From the NCBI GenBank assembly GCA_004297665.1, contig SCUP01000284.1:1-7123 (forward strand): a DNA stretch of 7,123 bases, in the 5' to 3' direction. The notes beneath the pieces are model-generated. The model was not told the origin of the DNA. It did not search any database and saw nothing but the letters and a program-made list of their open reading frames with translations. The stretch is from Nitrosarchaeum sp. (GTDB lineage: Archaea; Thermoproteota; Nitrososphaeria; Nitrososphaerales; Nitrosopumilaceae). Positions 1 to 5,386 of this stretch are shown one piece after another. How positions within the stretch are numbered: the stretch's first letter is position 1; every line of letters begins with the position of its first letter. Position numbers and translations under genes: made by a program.

Positions 1-109
1 TGAGGTCATTTTGTTTTTCATCTGATTCAGCATATACTGCATTTCCAGCAGCAACGCCAGTAATCATAACCAGTGAAAAAACAATACTTAGAAGTTGTGT
101 CTTTTTCAT
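1..109 (-). CDS. Secreted protein, N-terminal fragment (partial at window edge)
   Basis: Only the first 36 residues are present, because the gene continues beyond position 1. It begins MKKTQLLSIVFSLVM. This is a basic n-region (two lysines), then a hydrophobic core to about residue 21, then a small-residue stretch ending in a V-Y-A|E signal-peptidase site after residue 27. The mature part starts with acidic and polar residues (ESDEKQND). The product is therefore exported or lipid-free secreted, but too little of the mature protein is visible to name a function. The ATG at 107-109 is preceded on the minus strand by a TATA box centred about 27 bp upstream and no Shine-Dalgarno, consistent with a leaderless transcript. 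The same VYA|E cleavage motif occurs in the secreted protein at the other end of the window. Confidence 0.75.
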   Translation of the reverse strand, partial: MKKTQLLSIVFSLVMITGVAAGNAVYAESDEKQNDL

Positions 110-130
110 TATGAGATTTTAATGAATTAT

Positions 131-140
131 CCATATAAAG
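131..140. promoter_or_regulatory. Shared bidirectional TATA box
   Basis: The sequence CCATATAAAG reads as an archaeal TATA box on both strands (ATATAAA on plus, TTTATAT on minus). Its centre, near position 136, is 27 bp from the ATG at 163 on the plus strand and 27 bp from the ATG at 109 on the minus strand. Either start would give an almost leaderless transcript. The minus-strand gene is intact and probably the one still used; the plus-strand gene is a pseudogene. Confidence 0.6.
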
Positions 141-162
141 AATAACGGATCAATAATCAGGA

Positions 163-558
163 ATGGCTATTAGCTAGGGAACAATTAGGCAGGAAGAACG
201 AAGGCTTGAGGTATATCATTTACATTTTGAAGAAAAGCTAACTGCAGTAGCAATTGCAAATATTCTAAAAGTTAATCGAAACACTGTTAATGAAGATATT
301 AAATTTTGTAGGTAACAGCTAAGTAATGAATTTGGAAGAAAGGAATTAGCTAGAATGAAAAAATAACATGAAGAATTGAAAAAAGCAGTTAAAGAGGTCA
401 TTAATGGAGGAAAAATCAAATATTCAACAACTGAATCAAGATATAATTTTATTAAAAATCAGAAATGCAGTGTAGGACATGTAAATATCATTATTTCAAA
501 GATGTATGAGGACATTTTATTATCTAAAAAAGAAATTACAAACTACCAATCCAATTAA
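163..558 (+). pseudogene. Helix-turn-helix protein pseudogene (three in-frame stops)
   Basis: One reading frame can be followed from ATG 163 to TAA 556-558. It is interrupted by TAG at 175-177, TAA at 313-315 and TAA at 364-366. Between the stops it encodes a coherent protein. The first part is RRLEVYHLHFEEK, then AIANILKVNRNTVNEDIKF, which is a helix-turn-helix with the recognition-helix pattern VNRNTVNEDI. Next come QLSNEFGRKELARMKK and, after the third stop, a lysine-rich mostly helical tail ending KMYEDILLSKKEITN. From memory this layout matches small thaumarchaeal HTH-domain proteins of unknown role, possibly DNA-binding regulators; the family name is an inference. The third stop is one C-to-T step from a CAA (Gln) codon. 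The start of the frame may also carry small indels, since an alternative frame there reads REQLGRK. A remnant from TTG 376 could still be translated (60 residues) but would lack the HTH. Confidence 0.7.
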
Positions 559-568
559 ACTAAAAGAA

Positions 569-588
569 AAGAGTTTGAACAAACTCTT
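569..588 (-). terminator. Hairpin followed by T-rich tract, 3' of the HisKA-protease gene
   Basis: AAGAGTTTG at 569-577 is perfectly complementary to CAAACTCTT at 580-588, giving a 9-bp inverted repeat with a 2-nt centre (in practice about 8 bp with a 4-nt loop). Read on the minus strand it begins 6 nt after the stop codon of the 595-1980 gene. It is followed by TTTTCTTTTAGTTT, so it looks like a terminator for the minus-strand cluster. It lies between convergent genes. Archaeal termination relies mainly on T tracts, so the hairpin may be accessory. Confidence 0.5.
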
Positions 589-594
589 GTCGGA

Positions 595-1980
595 TTAGAT
601 TTCACATATTACTTCACTTTTCTCTCCACCATTATATAGTAATATTATAGCATCAACATCGCATTCTGAGATGTATGGATATTCTGTTGCGATTGTAGGA
701 TACATCAGATCTTCAGTAGCTGTAGAGTGAGCAAGACCTAATGCATGACCAAACTCGTGTCTCAGTATGGTCTCAAACTGTGCTTTTGATAATTTATCTA
801 CTTCATATATTGTAATTTCTGATTTTAATATCTGATTTTGTGCATCATCTGCAATTGATTTTGTAAATCCTGAATAACCATCACCGCTACTTTGAGAAGT
901 TAGTTTTATTGTAATGTCTCCTTCACCTCTTTGTGATTCTATCAAGTTGAATTTGGAAGGAATGTAAAATTCAGTCGGATTCTTTGCTACATCTGCAAGT
1001 GCTCCTGCCCACCCAATATAGTATGTAGAGGCGGTTCCCTTTGGGCCCTTGTGCAATAACGAATCATCTATCTCAATTGACTCTTCTGAAAGAATTACAG
1101 ATTTTACAATGTCTATTTTGTCAGGATATTTTTGGCCATCAATTAGGTTGACATTGAGAGTAGAGCCGTCAACTAGCCTCCATGAAAGCCACGTGTCTAT
1201 GGTATCTCCACGTAGATTTTGTATGACATATCCCGATTGCATGTTGCCAATATTGATTATCTTGTATTGTGAGCCTACAACGCTTACCACATATGTAGAA
1301 TATGCTACAAATCCTGCACTGACAACTATTGCGGCTATTGCAATGACTATAAGGTTTTTTTTGGCAAGAAGGAGATTTTCTCCCTCTTCATCTTTTACGA
1401 GTTTATCTAAAAACAGTTCTTCTTGTCTGCCCTCTTTTTGGTTTTGATTCAATTTTGTCACGGTATCTTGTAATTCATATATTGTCTTTTTGTCTTGTTT
1501 TATTTCATTATTCAAGAGATCTTCTAATTTTTCTAGCACTAGTTTTTCTTGTTCTGTCTCTTTTAGACGATGTTGTGATTCTTTATCTGATGAAATCTTT
1601 TCTGCACTTTGTTTAAGAAGATCTGTTATTTTTTGCTGCAATAGATTGGTATTTGTTGCAATAATGTCTAGCCTTTCTTTTTGCTCTTTGTTTAATTCTC
1701 CGAACTTGTTTTGCATTAGCATTTCAACATATGTTTTTATCGGCACAAGCGGAGTACGTAGTTCGTGATTAAGTGTAGTCAAGAATGTTTTGTCAAATGT
1801 TGTCTTGTCAGAAAGTATGCCACTTACAAGTTTCTCAGTAAGCATATTGGTAGATTCTAGATTGTCTATTAAATCCGGTATTTGTCCTGATTTATTTTGT
1901 TCATCACTATTAATTATTTGTTCTAATTTTTTCTGAAATAAAATTATTTGTTGTAGTTCATTAATAATATGATCATCCAT
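595..1980 (-). CDS. Membrane fusion of HisKA-like domain and matrixin-type zinc metalloprotease
   Basis: A 461-residue single-pass membrane protein. Residues 1-60 are helical and polar. Residues 64-122 are a HisKA-type dimerisation/phospho-acceptor domain with an intact H-box LNHELRTPLVP and His72. Residues about 130-200 are strongly charged, probably coiled coil. KK at 207-208 precedes a hydrophobic membrane segment (about 209-232). The remainder should be extracytoplasmic. It ends in a metzincin protease domain: HEFGHALGLAHS (His408, Glu409, His412, His418) and a Met-turn DLMYP with Met426, the pattern of matrixins (peptidase M10). No N, G1 or G2 box follows the HisKA region, so there is no HATPase and no autonomous kinase activity. 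The only cysteines are Cys440 and Cys459, so there is no cysteine-switch prodomain; these two could form a disulfide. The gene is last in the kinase-receiver cluster, 8 bp after the receiver gene. Its substrate is unknown. Domain calls are firm; regulation of the protease by the HisKA part is inferred. Confidence 0.88.
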   Translation of the reverse strand: MDDHIINELQQIILFQKKLEQIINSDEQNKSGQIPDLIDNLESTNMLTEKLVSGILSDKTTFDKTFLTTLNHELRTPLVPIKTYVEMLMQNKFGELNKEQKERLDIIATNTNLLQQKITDLLKQSAEKISSDKESQHRLKETEQEKLVLEKLEDLLNNEIKQDKKTIYELQDTVTKLNQNQKEGRQEELFLDKLVKDEEGENLLLAKKNLIVIAIAAIVVSAGFVAYSTYVVSVVGSQYKIINIGNMQSGYVIQNLRGDTIDTWLSWRLVDGSTLNVNLIDGQKYPDKIDIVKSVILSEESIEIDDSLLHKGPKGTASTYYIGWAGALADVAKNPTEFYIPSKFNLIESQRGEGDITIKLTSQSSGDGYSGFTKSIADDAQNQILKSEITIYEVDKLSKAQFETILRHEFGHALGLAHSTATEDLMYPTIATEYPYISECDVDAIILLYNGGEKSEVICEI

Positions 1981-1988
1981 GTCAATTG

Positions 1989-2357
1989 TTAACTTTTGAT
2001 TTTAAATTGACTTACAAAGTCAAGCAGAGCATCAGGATCAATTGGTTTTTTCAGTATTGCCTTTACCCCCATGGATCTTAATTCATCTTCATATTCGCTA
2101 GAGGGAGAAGATGCCGTAAGACATACTATGTTATGATCATTTATCCTTCCATTGTTTTTTAGATGCATGACCACATCTCTGCCTGAAAATTCCGGCATTG
2201 CAAGATCAAGTAGTGTGACATCGAATTTTTGACCTTGTAAGATTTCAAGTGCATTACGACCGTCATTTGTAACTGTACACAAATGACCTTTTTTTGTAAA
2301 ATATTTTGACATTATTTTTGTAATTTCTTTATTATCATCAACTAATAAGAAATTCAT
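1989..2357 (-). CDS. Single-domain response regulator (CheY-like receiver)
   Basis: 122 residues, the length of one receiver domain with no output domain. The acidic pocket is Asp7-Asp8, the phospho-acceptor is Asp51 (in TLLDLAMPE), the switch threonine is Thr81 (CLTAS) and the conserved lysine is Lys104 (KKP). All catalytic positions are present, so it should be phosphorylated by a histidine kinase and act through protein contacts. It lies between the full kinase upstream (24-bp gap) and the HisKA-metalloprotease downstream (8-bp gap), all on the minus strand. That position makes the kinase its likely donor and the HisKA-protease a candidate target or second phospho-partner. ATG 2355-2357 has no Shine-Dalgarno. 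A TATA-like box overlapping the kinase stop codon lies about 27 bp upstream. Confidence 0.92.
   Translation of the reverse strand: MNFLLVDDNKEITKIMSKYFTKKGHLCTVTNDGRNALEILQGQKFDVTLLDLAMPEFSGRDVVMHLKNNGRINDHNIVCLTASSPSSEYEDELRSMGVKAILKKPIDPDALLDFVSQFKIKS
2000..2008 (-). promoter_or_regulatory. Possible internal TATA box for the HisKA-protease gene
   Basis: On the minus strand ATTTAAAAT is centred about 24 bp before the ATG at 1980, inside the 3' end of the receiver gene. The spacing suits leaderless transcription. The region is AT-rich, so a chance match is quite possible. Confidence 0.25.
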
Positions 2358-2379
2358 ACCTTAACAAGGCAGATGTTAC

Positions 2380-2388
2380 TTTTAAAAA
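2380..2388 (-). promoter_or_regulatory. Probable internal TATA box for the response regulator gene
   Basis: On the minus strand TTTTTAAAA overlaps the TAA stop of the kinase gene and is centred about 27 bp before the receiver ATG at 2357. A near-identical sequence (TTTTTTAAAAGTAA) precedes the secreted-protein gene at 6516 with similar spacing, which supports a promoter role. The receiver and protease may therefore be transcribed apart from the kinase as well as with it. Confidence 0.4.
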
Positions 2389-4529
2389 TTTCTGAGCGGT
2401 AGACTAAGATGAATTGTTGTACCTGTCTTGCCATCGCTTTCAAGTCTGATTGAGCCTCCCAGTCCTTCCATTATTCCTTTTGATATTGCCAGCCCTAGAC
2501 CAGTGCCAGAAGATTTTCGTCTTTCTGAAGTATCCACTTGATAGAACTTTTGGAATAGTTCTTTTTGTTTTTCTAGTGGAATGCCTTGACCATTATCCTT
2601 GATTGATATTATCAATTCATTGTCTTTTCTCTCTGCTACTATCTCAATTATGCCTGTATCTTGAGAAACAAACTTTATGGAATTTCCTATCAAGTTATCA
2701 AAGACTTGTCGCAGTCTTGTCTTGTCTGTATGGATTGTGACTCCTGACGGATATCTTGTCTTAAATGATATTCCCTTGTCCGCCAAGGCAATTTTATAAG
2801 CATGATCAAGATTGCTAAAAAATTCATCAAGTGAGATTGATTCAAAATTAAATTTCATCTTGTTTAGATCAAGTTTTCTTGCATCCATAATATCACTAAT
2901 AAGTAATTCAAGTTGCTTTGCATTTTTTTCAATAGACTCTATTGATTCTAGCTGTTCTGAATTAAGAACCCCCGCCATATCTTTTTTTAACAAATTACAA
3001 TGCCACATAATCGGCATGAGTGGAGTCTTTAGCTCATGTGTAACCATTGCAGAGAACTCGTCTTTTATTTTATTCACACCTTTTAGCTTGTCTAGTTGTT
3101 CTTGTATTGTGTTTGATGCATCTTTTAGTTTTTTTTGCATGTTATGAATTTCGCTTATGTCTTTGATTATGCAGATGTATTCTATTCTATCATCATACAT
3201 GGTACTGACACTAAAGAGTGATGGAAAAATTGTCCCGTCTTTTTTCTTTAGCCAATTTTCTTTATTTTCAATGGTACCAATTTTTTGAATCTCATCAAAA
3301 TAGCTATGGGCAAGATCCAGATGATTGTCACTTACTATAGCAAATATGGATTTGCCATTCAGTTCCCCTAAAGAATAACCAAATAGCCTTGCGAAACTTT
3401 CATTGTATGAGATAATGGTTCCACTCTTATCAAAAACCACGATTGCATCAGGGGAAAGATGATACAAATTTTTGTATCTTTCTTCTGACTTTAAGAGATG
3501 ATTTTGTATTTTTACAATCTCTGCGTTGGTGTCTTCGGCTTGTTTTCGTAGTTTAAACTGTATACGAAAATACCTATGAACCGTGAAAAGAGATACCGAA
3601 AATATCACGATGACTAGTGCAATTAAGAACAATGATTCTTCAATGGTTTTGTTTATAGTGGAAAATGTATCATCATATGATTCTATGGATATGATGGCCC
3701 ATGTGTTTTGACCTATCTTAATTGGATTGTATGCTACAAACATCTTGGTGCCATTTATTGTACCAATGACTGTTCCACGTTTATCAGAAAATGAAGCCTC
3801 GATTGCACCTACACCAAGTGTGACACTCTGACCTTTTAGTATATGTTCAGAGTCTGCAACTACTGTTCTTGTGTCATCTACTATGAGTATTCTCTCATTA
3901 GCATATAGTTTTAGTTCATCTAGTTTTTCCTCTATTAGGTCAAGATTTAGAGAACCTGTTAGAATTCCTTGAAATAATTTGTCTTGTGAAAAAACAGGTA
4001 CTGCAATTACCACATTAGGTTTGTTGCTTGATTTTGAAACAACAACATCACTTACTACAACATCTTTGGTGGCTATGATTTCTTTATACCAATCCCTAAA
4101 TGCAAAATTTGATGCAGTCATGTTTTTTTGAAAAAGGAATGGTTCGTTGATGTATACATCTCCATTTGGAAGTAGAAAAAGCATGTTTTGAAAGCCGCCA
4201 TAGTAATCAAAGGTTTCACGCATTGCGTTTCTTCTGTTCACATCGATATCCTCAGGTATTCCGTGCATCTTTTCGTCAATTAAAGTTGCAGAAGGTGGAT
4301 TTACGATGTGCGGATTTTTACTCAGTATTTCCAAAATGCTAATTGCATTGTTGATTCGTAACTCTGTTCTGCTGGCAATCTGATTAATTGTTATGAATCT
4401 TTCTGATTCTATGATTTCCGTTTGTATCTTTATCTGGTCTTGTACATACAATACAATCACTGCCAAAAATACTATGACCGTACAAAATAGTACAAGAATA
4501 AAGTTTCGCGGTAGTGACTCACGTATCAA
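2382..4529 (-). CDS. Membrane sensor histidine kinase (dCache-PAS-HisKA-HATPase)
   Basis: 715 residues. A first membrane helix at about 9-29 is followed by an extracytoplasmic region of about 270 residues with dCache hallmarks: FRDWYKEI at 144-151 and a later PNVVIAVPVF segment at 171-180. A second membrane helix lies at about 299-317. A PAS domain (about 345-460) starts SEERYKNLYHLSPDAIVV. HisKA follows, with H-box VTHELKTPL and phospho-acceptor His498. HATPase_c has N-box DNLIGNSIKF (Asn612, Asn616), G1 DNGQGIP (645-651), an F-box LFQKFYQ and G2 GTGLGL (675-680). All catalytic boxes are present, so it should autophosphorylate in response to an external ligand and pass the phosphate to a receiver, most simply the next gene. 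The ligand cannot be read from sequence. The start is TTG 4529; an in-frame TGA lies just upstream (4547-4549) and the membrane helix begins soon after, so no better start exists. Confidence 0.93.
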   Translation of the reverse strand: MIRESLPRNFILVLFCTVIVFLAVIVLYVQDQIKIQTEIIESERFITINQIASRTELRINNAISILEILSKNPHIVNPPSATLIDEKMHGIPEDIDVNRRNAMRETFDYYGGFQNMLFLLPNGDVYINEPFLFQKNMTASNFAFRDWYKEIIATKDVVVSDVVVSKSSNKPNVVIAVPVFSQDKLFQGILTGSLNLDLIEEKLDELKLYANERILIVDDTRTVVADSEHILKGQSVTLGVGAIEASFSDKRGTVIGTINGTKMFVAYNPIKIGQNTWAIISIESYDDTFSTINKTIEESLFLIALVIVIFSVSLFTVHRYFRIQFKLRKQAEDTNAEIVKIQNHLLKSEERYKNLYHLSPDAIVVFDKSGTIISYNESFARLFGYSLGELNGKSIFAIVSDNHLDLAHSYFDEIQKIGTIENKENWLKKKDGTIFPSLFSVSTMYDDRIEYICIIKDISEIHNMQKKLKDASNTIQEQLDKLKGVNKIKDEFSAMVTHELKTPLMPIMWHCNLLKKDMAGVLNSEQLESIESIEKNAKQLELLISDIMDARKLDLNKMKFNFESISLDEFFSNLDHAYKIALADKGISFKTRYPSGVTIHTDKTRLRQVFDNLIGNSIKFVSQDTGIIEIVAERKDNELIISIKDNGQGIPLEKQKELFQKFYQVDTSERRKSSGTGLGLAISKGIMEGLGGSIRLESDGKTGTTIHLSLPLRNF

Positions 4530-4583
4530 TTCTTCACATACTAACTTTCATGAGTTTATCTTAAGGTTAGCGTTAGTCATTTT

Positions 4584-4603
4584 TTCTTGTATTATTCTTG
4601 TAT
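4584..4603. repeat. Tandem 9-bp direct repeat with 11-bp period
   Basis: TTCTTGTAT occurs at 4584-4592 and again at 4595-4603. The 11-bp period puts both copies on the same face of the helix, as in many cooperative operators. It lies about 55-75 bp upstream of the kinase start, outside the likely core promoter. A third TTCTTGTAT also occurs within the kinase coding sequence, so chance cannot be excluded. Confidence 0.35.
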
Positions 4604-4639
4604 GGGGAGTTTCTAGAGCGTATTAGTGTAAAATCCATA

Positions 4640-4673
4640 CTATATTCCCAGCAAAGTTGTGTAGGGAATATAG
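4640..4673. repeat. Perfect 10-bp inverted repeat (CTATATTCCC / GGGAATATAG)
   Basis: CTATATTCCC at 4640-4649 and GGGAATATAG at 4664-4673 are exact reverse complements separated by 14 nt. It could be a two-site operator controlling the divergent signalling genes, or the stem of a structured transcript. It is about 110 bp upstream of the kinase start and 225 bp upstream of the receiver start. Confidence 0.5.
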
Positions 4674-4681
4674 ACGGAGCC

Positions 4682-4704
4682 GGGAAATGTCACTAATTTT
4701 TCCC
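4682..4704. repeat. Second inverted repeat with the same GGGAA core
   Basis: GGGAAA at 4682-4687 pairs with TTTCCC at 4699-4704 (11-nt spacer). The GGGAA/TTCCC core is shared with the 10-bp inverted repeat just upstream, so four copies of the core fall within 60 bp in alternating orientation. Confidence 0.4.
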
Positions 4705-4863
4705 TAATCGTTTTGAAGGACATGATGATTAGATTTTGCACTAACTAAATTCAGAAAATTGATGAAGAAAGTTTTCTGCAATCATCTCTTGTTTGTAAGG
4801 AAATTATTGCCCTTCTAACGATCACAACCGGAAACTGCGTGTCATATTCAACAATAACACGAT

Positions 4864-4871
4864 ATTATATA
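4864..4871 (+). promoter_or_regulatory. TATA box for the divergent response regulator
   Basis: ATTATATA is centred about 30 bp before the ATG at 4898. A transcript starting about 25 bp downstream of it would have a 5' leader of only a few nucleotides. Confidence 0.55.
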
Positions 4872-4878
4872 GTATGAC

Positions 4879-4895
4879 CATATGAATATCATATG
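4879..4895 (+). promoter_or_regulatory. Palindrome CATATGA-ATA-TCATATG at the receiver start site
   Basis: Seven-bp perfect arms at 4879-4885 and 4889-4895 with a 3-bp spacer. It sits between the TATA box and the ATG and covers the predicted transcription start, a position where a bound dimer would block initiation. No regulator is identified. Confidence 0.4.
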
Positions 4896-4897
4896 TA

Positions 4898-5260
4898 ATG
4901 GTTAATTGTATAGTGGTAGATGATAACCAAGATATAGTTGATGTGTTTTGTGAGCTGTTAAATCTGATTGGACTTGATGTTCTTGCCAAAGGTATGAATG
5001 GCATGGATGCAGTAAAGTTGTATAAGAAATACCGACCTGATCTAATTTTTGTGGACTTGATAATGCCAAAATATGACGGGTTTTATGCTATTGAAAACAT
5101 CAAAGATGCAGACCCAAATGCCAGGATAGTTGTAATTACAGGAGATGTCAAGACTTGTGAGTCTGATCTTCTTGATTCATTAAAAGTAATTGCAGTAATC
5201 TACAAGCCATTTGACGTACAAAAAATAAAACAAATCGTAGTAGATGTTTTTTTGGATTGA
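4898..5260 (+). CDS. Single-domain response regulator (CheY-like receiver)
   Basis: 120 residues forming one receiver domain and nothing else. The acidic pair is Asp8-Asp9 (VVDDN), the phospho-acceptor is Asp53 (FVDLIMPKYDG), the switch threonine is Thr81 (VITGD) and the lysine is Lys103 (YKPFD). All are intact, so it should be phosphorylatable. It carries no DNA-binding or enzymatic output and must act by binding a partner. It is transcribed away from the histidine kinase cluster and is clearly distinct in sequence from the other receiver at 1989-2357. The nearby kinase is therefore a possible shared donor, but pairing cannot be shown from sequence. The ATG at 4898 lies just past a TATA box and a start-site palindrome, with no Shine-Dalgarno. 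Confidence 0.92.
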   Translation: MVNCIVVDDNQDIVDVFCELLNLIGLDVLAKGMNGMDAVKLYKKYRPDLIFVDLIMPKYDGFYAIENIKDADPNARIVVITGDVKTCESDLLDSLKVIAVIYKPFDVQKIKQIVVDVFLD

Positions 5261-5282
5261 TATTATAAAAGAACAAGTAAAG

Positions 5283-5298
5283 ATTTCTGCTAAGAAAT
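5283..5298 (+). terminator. Small hairpin after the receiver gene
   Basis: ATTTCT and AGAAAT form a 6-bp stem with a 4-nt loop, beginning 22 nt after the receiver stop. No strong T tract follows, so a terminator role is only suggested by its position. Confidence 0.25.
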
Positions 5299-5330
5299 AT
5301 GGTATCAATATTCATTGTAATAACAAGAGA

Positions 5331-5382
5331 TAATCTTAATTCAAAATACTAGTAAGATTTAATTAAAAATTGTTAATCTTAA
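5331..5382. repeat. Three copies of a TAATCTTA motif around a promoter
   Basis: TAATCTTAA occurs at 5331-5339 and 5374-5382, and its inverted form TAAGATT at 5353-5359. The last two copies bracket the TATA-like TTTAATTAAAA (5358-5368) that lies about 24 bp before the ATG at 5387. The arrangement suggests an operator overlapping the promoter of the small DUF6659-like gene. The DNA is very AT-rich, which weakens the case. Confidence 0.35.
5358..5368 (+). promoter_or_regulatory. TATA box for the DUF6659-like gene
   Basis: TTTAATTAAAA is centred about 24 bp before the ATG at 5387, giving an essentially leaderless transcript. No Shine-Dalgarno is present. Confidence 0.45.
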
Positions 5383-5386
5383 ATTC

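Larger units (their letters stand above)
4530..4897. other. Divergent intergenic region, repeat-rich, no gene seen
   Basis: This 368-bp stretch separates the minus-strand kinase from the plus-strand receiver. I see no convincing reading frame. It holds a weak minus-strand TATA candidate near 4555-4565 (TTAAGATAA) for the kinase, a 9-bp direct repeat at 4584-4603, a 10-bp inverted repeat at 4640-4673, a 6-bp inverted repeat at 4682-4704, a TATA box at 4864-4871 and a palindrome at 4879-4895. Segment 4705-4860 has no clear signal apart from weak C/D-box-like motifs. Confidence 0.6.

Noticed and set aside
216..419. Minus-strand open frame over the HTH pseudogene
   Set aside because: The plus strand encodes a coherent HTH protein; this frame is its shadow.
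1049..1768. Open frames on the plus strand (1049-1447 and 1490-1768) opposite the HisKA-protease gene
   Set aside because: They lie antisense within a gene whose protein motifs are unmistakable, and their translations are serine- and phenylalanine-rich, low-complexity shadows with no domain.
2812..3147. Open frame on the plus strand opposite the kinase HisKA region
   Set aside because: Antisense shadow; the translation is a run of Ser and Phe without motifs.
4547..4559. ATG codons just upstream of the kinase TTG start (minus strand)
   Set aside because: They are in another frame and run into a TGA immediately; the kinase frame itself has a stop at 4547-4549, leaving TTG 4529 as the start.
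4393..4626. Plus-strand open frame spanning the kinase N-terminus and part of the intergenic region
   Set aside because: Mostly antisense to the kinase membrane helix; no recognisable protein and no TATA box at the right place.
4722..4779. Possible C/D box guide RNA: ATGATGA at 4722-4728, TTGATGA at 4759-4765, CTGC at 4776-4779
   Set aside because: The C and C' boxes and the overall length fit, but no CTGA box D or D' is present (only CTAA and CTGC), so the K-turn would not form normally. A search with a C/D box model plus rRNA target matching could revive it.
4530..4897. A tRNA or CRISPR array in the long intergenic region
   Set aside because: No T-loop GTTCRA-type motif or cloverleaf, and the repeats are only two-copy and irregularly spaced, not a repeat-spacer array.
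4822..5004. Minus-strand open frame over the start of the second receiver
   Set aside because: Antisense to a clear receiver domain and its promoter; no protein features.
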